Origin: UBA4744 sp963717135
GTDB lineage: Bacteria; Actinomycetota; Acidimicrobiia; Spongiisociales; UBA4744
Assembly (NCBI GenBank): GCA_963717135.1
Contig: CAVQVN010000009.1
Coordinates: 248,001-312,000 of the forward strand
Direction: 5' to 3'
Length of the DNA: 64,000 nucleotides
Below are positions 60,423 to 64,000 of the stretch, in pieces (the stretch's first letter is position 1; each line of letters opens with the position of its first letter). Under the pieces are notes generated by a model. The model saw nothing but the letters and a program-made list of their open reading frames with translations, had not been told where the DNA came from and ran no database searches. The translations under genes and the position numbers were made by a program.

Positions 60423-63263
60423 TTACGCGTCGGAGACCTGCTCGGAGACCTCGCCCGGGCCGATCAGGGTCTCCGTCGCCCGGCGACAGAGCTCGACGGC
60501 CGTAGTGAAATCGATGCTCTCCGATGTTGCTGCTGCACGGACCTCTGGGGGTATCGAGTCGAGACCGGCCTGAGCGAGCTCGCTGTAGGGATTGGCGTCG
60601 GCGTTGGCTTCGAAACCGAGCAAGCGACCGGCCTCCTGATAGCGACCAGCCTTCACCAACGCCCGCCCGATTCCTGTGACGGCGTAATGTTGCTGAGGAA
60701 CCAACCCGCCCTCAGTCGCCTGGTCGAGGCACTCTAAGAAATGTCCGACGGCGGCGCTCCATCGGCCGAGCTCGAGTTCCGCCAACCCGAGCCTTCCGAA
60801 CGATACGGCTATACCCCAGCGGTGATTGATCTCTTCGAATTTGCCGAGACCCTCGAGAGCATATCTCCTGGCGAGGTCGTACTCCCCCTTGAGGTAATAG
60901 GACCAGCTCAAACGGCTCAGGGTATACCCCTGACCACCCAGATCACCGGCCTTGACGAAGATCTCTCTGCCCTCATGATGCAACTGCACGGCCCGGTCGT
61001 AATCGCCGGTTGCGTCGGCCGCCAGCCCGTACTTGCTCAACAAGAACGCCTGTCCGAGGTAGTGCTGAGCCGCGATGGCCCTCTTGAGGCCCAGGTCAAA
61101 GGTTCTAGTCGCCTCGTCGACCCGGCCCAACTCGAGCTGTGACCAACCGCGCCAGGCGTCCAACTGCAAGTCCAAGAGCGGTGTCATGTCCGACCGGTGA
61201 CGCGCCGCCGCGTCGTAGGCGTCGAGTGATGCTTCGTAATCGCCGCGCAACGCCAGCTCGATTCCCTTCACCAGTGACCAGACACCCCATCCCAGGCCGC
61301 CCCGAACCCGCCAAGGCGCCTCGACGAGTGCGAGCAGCGAGGCAATCTCATCGGGGGTGGAGAAGGAGGTCTCGGTGAGAGCCAGCGCCACCATGGTCAG
61401 AAGGTACGGGTGGCGGCTGAGCGCCTTTTCCTGCCCGAGATTCTGCTCGTAACGTCGGCGGATTCGTCCCAGATGGGCCGCTTGATCGACCCAGCTGTGC
61501 AAGAAATGGAACTCGTTCAGGGCATTGACTCCGGCGACCATGTCCTCATCGGTGAAGTGGTCGACCCACCAGTCGGAGACAGCCCGAATATGATCGATTT
61601 CCTGGGCGATCTCGTCGCGCATCGCCATCTGTTCGGCGCCGCCTTGAATCGCCGGTGCCCGGTCCACCAGGAACCTCCAGTAGTGACGGGCGTAGCGATC
61701 GGTGACTTCGGTCGCTTCAGTTCCTAGCTGCTCCGCTGCGAACTCACGGAGGAGAGGGTGCAGGGCATATCGATCGATAGAGGATCGGGTCAGAAGCGAC
61801 TGCTTGGCCAGCTGCTTCAGATCGTTGAGCGAAGCTCCGGCCACTGCCGCCGCGCCTGCTCGATCGAAGGGTGCCGCGAATACGGACAATCCGGCGTAGA
61901 CGCGCTGGAGATCGTCGGTAAGCAACCTCCAGGAGTGCTCGAAGACCGCCCGCATGCTGCGATGCCGATCCGGTGCATCCCGGGAAGAACCCTGGAGAAA
62001 ATCAACATCCCGGCTGATTTCGGCAGAGATCTCCGACGGCGACAGCAGATTCGTCCAAGCGGCGGCCAGTTCTATGGCAAGCGGCAGGCCGCCCAGAACC
62101 TCGCATAAGGCTTCGATGACCACGCCATCCGGGCCGGTCGGATCGATCGCTCCACCGGCCCGGCCGGCCCGGTCGATGAACAGAGCCGCTGCGTCATGAT
62201 CGCCGTCGTAGTCGAGCCCGCGGACCTCGTACCGCCATTCGGCGGTGAGGTCGAGTTGGCGACGGGAGGTCGCCAGGATCTTCAGGGTGGGAATCGACAT
62301 CAACATCTCGGTGATCAGGTCGGCGATATCGGGCAGGTGCTCGAGGTTGTCGAGGACCAGGACCAGCGGTTGGGCGCGGAGCCGATCAAAGAGCTGGGTC
62401 TTTTCAGGAATCTGGGCCGAGATGTGGATGTCGAAGGTGAATCCGATGCTATCGCCGAGGGCCTTGACCACATCAGAGACCTGGGAAATGCCGACGAGCG
62501 CGAGGAAGTGAGCGGAAGCCCCAACGCGTGCCGACACAGCCCGAGCCGTTTCAACGGCCAGCCGGGTTTTACCGATACCACCCGGCCCGAGGAGAGTGAC
62601 GAGGCGACAATCAGAGTCGATCAGCATGCTGCCGAGTTCCGCCAGGTCGCTCCTGCGGCCCACGAACGAAGTGGCGAACTCCGGCAGAAGGGTCCCGATG
62701 ACTGAACCGGTGCGAAGGGGTGGGAAGGTCGAACGAAGCCCCGGTATGGAGAGCTGGCGGATCTGTTCCGGTTCGCTCAGACCGCGCAGAAGATGCGATC
62801 CGAGGTCGATCGACGACACGCCGTCCGGCAGCGACTCCTCGACGAGGGCGAAGGTCGATGAAGACAACAGGACCTGGCCGCCGTGGCCGGCCGACTCGAT
62901 CCGGGCGACCCGGTTTACATCGGGACCGTGGTAGTCGCCGCCGCTGGGCTCAATGGCTGCTGTGTGAAGCGCCATCCGCACCCCCAGAGTCCCGACCACG
63001 GGCGGCCACTCCGCCCGGGCCAAATCGGACTGGGCCTCGACGGCCGCCGCCACCGCCGCAGCGGCGGAATCGAAAACAACAAAGAGCCCGTCGCCGGTGT
63101 TCTTGACCGTATAGCCGCCATGACTTTTGACGGACTTGGTGACGAGATCATTGTGAATGGCGAGTGCCCGACGCATGTCGTCGGCGAAGGCGTCCCACAA
63201 GCGCGTACTGCCTTCGATATCGGTGAAGAGAAAAGTGACCGTCCCGCCGGGCAAACTTACCAT
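60423..63263 (-). CDS. Class III nucleotide cyclase fused to AAA ATPase and TPR domains
   Basis: From ATG 63263 the protein has 946 residues. The N-terminal cyclase domain has metal aspartates Asp15 (FTDIEGST) and Asp58 (NTGDGL), Lys54 and the Asn117/Arg121 pair (DVNRVAR), so it should be able to make cyclic AMP or GMP. The AAA-type ATPase domain has GPGGIGKT at about residues 226-233. The C-terminal half holds TPR-like repeats. It is a large signal-integrating regulator, as found often in mycobacteria. TACGCT lies 8 nt before the start. Confidence 0.9.
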   Translation of the reverse strand: MVSLPGGTVTFLFTDIEGSTRLWDAFADDMRRALAIHNDLVTKSVKSHGGYTVKNTGDGLFVVFDSAAAAVAAAVEAQSDLARAEWPPVVGTLGVRMALHTAAIEPSGGDYHGPDVNRVARIESAGHGGQVLLSSSTFALVEESLPDGVSSIDLGSHLLRGLSEPEQIRQLSIPGLRSTFPPLRTGSVIGTLLPEFATSFVGRRSDLAELGSMLIDSDCRLVTLLGPGGIGKTRLAVETARAVSARVGASAHFLALVGISQVSDVVKALGDSIGFTFDIHISAQIPEKTQLFDRLRAQPLVLVLDNLEHLPDIADLITEMLMSIPTLKILATSRRQLDLTAEWRYEVRGLDYDGDHDAAALFIDRAGRAGGAIDPTGPDGVVIEALCEVLGGLPLAIELAAAWTNLLSPSEISAEISRDVDFLQGSSRDAPDRHRSMRAVFEHSWRLLTDDLQRVYAGLSVFAAPFDRAGAAAVAGASLNDLKQLAKQSLLTRSSIDRYALHPLLREFAAEQLGTEATEVTDRYARHYWRFLVDRAPAIQGGAEQMAMRDEIAQEIDHIRAVSDWWVDHFTDEDMVAGVNALNEFHFLHSWVDQAAHLGRIRRRYEQNLGQEKALSRHPYLLTMVALALTETSFSTPDEIASLLALVEAPWRVRGGLGWGVWSLVKGIELALRGDYEASLDAYDAAARHRSDMTPLLDLQLDAWRGWSQLELGRVDEATRTFDLGLKRAIAAQHYLGQAFLLSKYGLAADATGDYDRAVQLHHEGREIFVKAGDLGGQGYTLSRLSWSYYLKGEYDLARRYALEGLGKFEEINHRWGIAVSFGRLGLAELELGRWSAAVGHFLECLDQATEGGLVPQQHYAVTGIGRALVKAGRYQEAGRLLGFEANADANPYSELAQAGLDSIPPEVRAAATSESIDFTTAVELCRRATETLIGPGEVSEQVSDA

Positions 63264-63561
63264 TACCAACAAGCGTACCTGCGGCGGCCCGTCGCGCTGC
63301 CCAAGAACGTAATCCGTTCCGGATCCCGCCACTGGTCCTGGTCGCTACCCCGGCATTGGTGACCGGTTCCTTGCCGTTTTGGTCGTGTCACGAACCGGTC
63401 GAGTTCAAGACAGCCCGCTGGACCTCTTGCCTGCAGTGTGCCGTTCTCTCGAATCCTCCATGGGGGATAGCAAGAGAACGCCGCCCCCCGGGTCGCCCCA
63501 TGAGGCGGATTCTTTGGCCGGGTGACTGCCGACAGATCTCCAGTCGAGAGCAACGCCAGGG

Positions 63562-63777
63562 TCAATGGGGAGAGGCAACCTCGGCATTCGTATAGGCAAG
63601 TACCAACAACCCGAAGGTCGTCCCGACGAACACCGCTATGGCACGCTCCCGATCGCGAACGATGGCGTAGAGACCGGCACCAGCTGCGCGATCGCGCTCA
63701 CCGCGGCGGGGATGATCGTCCCCGGCAGCCACAGCCGTCAAAATCAGTGACCACTTCCCGGCTCGGCTGTGCGGCAT
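63562..63777 (-). pseudogene. Decayed small membrane-protein gene
   Basis: The open frame gives 71 residues: a basic start PHSRAGKWSLILTAVAA, a polar middle and an end GLYAIVRDRERAIAVFVGTTFGLLVLAYTNAEVASPH, with a normal membrane helix. The middle makes sense only in another frame (GTIIPAAVSAIA), as if one base was lost after VAA and another was gained before GLYAIV. So two compensating indels, and probably loss of one helix, have damaged a small two- or three-helix protein. Confidence 0.4.
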
Positions 63778-63851
63778 GGTCGGGTCCCCTCGCAAGTCCA
63801 TCGTCTCGCCTCTGTGGCTCCCTGGCAAAGGGCATTCACAACGGAAGGCGA

Positions 63852-63897
63852 GGCGATAGGTTGGGCAACGCGCCACGGCGCGCCCCAACCTATCGCC
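63852..63897. promoter_or_regulatory. Long hairpin upstream of the last gene
   Basis: GGCGATAGGTTGGG (63852-63865) pairs perfectly over 14 bp with CCCAACCTATCGCC (63884-63897). The loop itself contains GCGC inverted repeats. No T-tract follows, and a gene with Shine-Dalgarno begins 21 bp later, so an RNA element, operator pair or recombination site is possible. Confidence 0.55.
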
Positions 63898-63917
63898 GAC
63901 CCACGGAGGTACAAGTG

Positions 63918-64000
63918 ATGGAAACCAACCAAGTTCTCATAGATGCCTTCGGCAGGATCCAGCAGTTGGTGGAACGCTCGGTTGCCGGGCTTGACGCCGA
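63918..64000 (+). CDS. DinB/DUF664 family protein, start only (runs off the window)
   Basis: ATG 63918 follows GGAGG (63905-63909); a GTG is one codon earlier. The 27 visible codons read ETNQVLIDAFGRIQQLVERSV, the first helix of a DinB/DUF664 protein, similar in class but not close in sequence to that at 30977-31486. Confidence 0.6.
   Translation, partial: METNQVLIDAFGRIQQLVERSVAGLDA

Noticed and set aside
63356..63595. Open frame between the cyclase gene and the decayed membrane gene
   Set aside because: No start signal or recognizable sequence, and it overlaps the membrane-protein remnant on the other strand.

Overview
The window is GC-rich, gene-dense bacterial chromosome with short intergenic spaces and many ATGA or GTGA stop/start overlaps. 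The gene content points to a deep-branching actinobacterium of Acidimicrobiia type. Pointers are deazaflavin-dependent-nitroreductase-like proteins, a mycothiol-synthase-like tandem GNAT, DinB/DUF664 proteins, a class III cyclase fused to an AAA/TPR module, and many genes that look leaderless. The lineage is an inference: no rRNA or tRNA gene was found.

Positions 1-2652 hold the end of a nitroreductase-like gene, a PspC-domain protein with a membrane partner, a strong hairpin terminator and a DRG-like TGS-domain GTPase. Positions 2654-14134 are the most interesting block. A ten-gene minus-strand operon starts with a ring-opening amidohydrolase (barbiturase/cyanuric acid hydrolase family). It continues with DUF2877, FdrA and DUF1116, the three-subunit set known from oxamate carbamoyltransferase. 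Then come a three-subunit molybdenum hydroxylase, a GNAT-like protein, a thiolase without its nucleophilic cysteine, and a DUF35 Zn-ribbon protein. A fungal-type cytosine deaminase is transcribed divergently from the same promoter region. Together these suggest an oxidative pyrimidine route: cytosine to uracil to barbiturate to ureidomalonate, then phosphorolysis to malonamate plus carbamoyl phosphate.

Positions 14179-29819 carry mostly housekeeping and scattered metabolic genes: TypA, an alcohol dehydrogenase, a HAD-like protein, a DUF885 lipoprotein, two tandem-GNAT proteins around a DEAD-box helicase, VOC proteins, an SDR, a response regulator whose start appears to be a rare codon, a HEAT-repeat protein and prolyl oligopeptidase. 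Positions 29820-35182 are less dense. They hold small unknown proteins, a DinB protein, an SGNH-like lipoprotein, and an ECF sigma factor paired with a membrane protein carrying an extracellular kelch-like propeller.

Positions 35183-45081 hold a HAD protein, Lon, two small Cys-rich proteins, a glycogen debranching enzyme, an MFS transporter, three small secreted or membrane proteins and a class V aminotransferase. Positions 45276-49770 hold two radical SAM enzymes and a Memo-family protein (AmmeMemoRadiSam set without AMMECR1), DegV and a divergent PlsY-like protein. Positions 49860-56461 hold an ABC-2 exporter pair, a B12-binding protein, an asparaginase-like N-domain, an MBL hydrolase and IorA/IorB, with IorA lacking its ferredoxin domain. 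Positions 56526-64000 hold two ABC exporter half-transporters (the second frameshifted), a small conserved membrane protein, the cyclase/AAA/TPR regulator, a decayed small membrane gene, a long hairpin and the start of a DinB-family gene.

Two genome-wide habits show in the intergenic DNA. Degenerate tandem arrays with a strict 7-bp period sit at or across stop codons in six places. A TANNNT hexamer sits 6-10 nt before the start codon of at least thirteen genes, as expected for leaderless transcripts.
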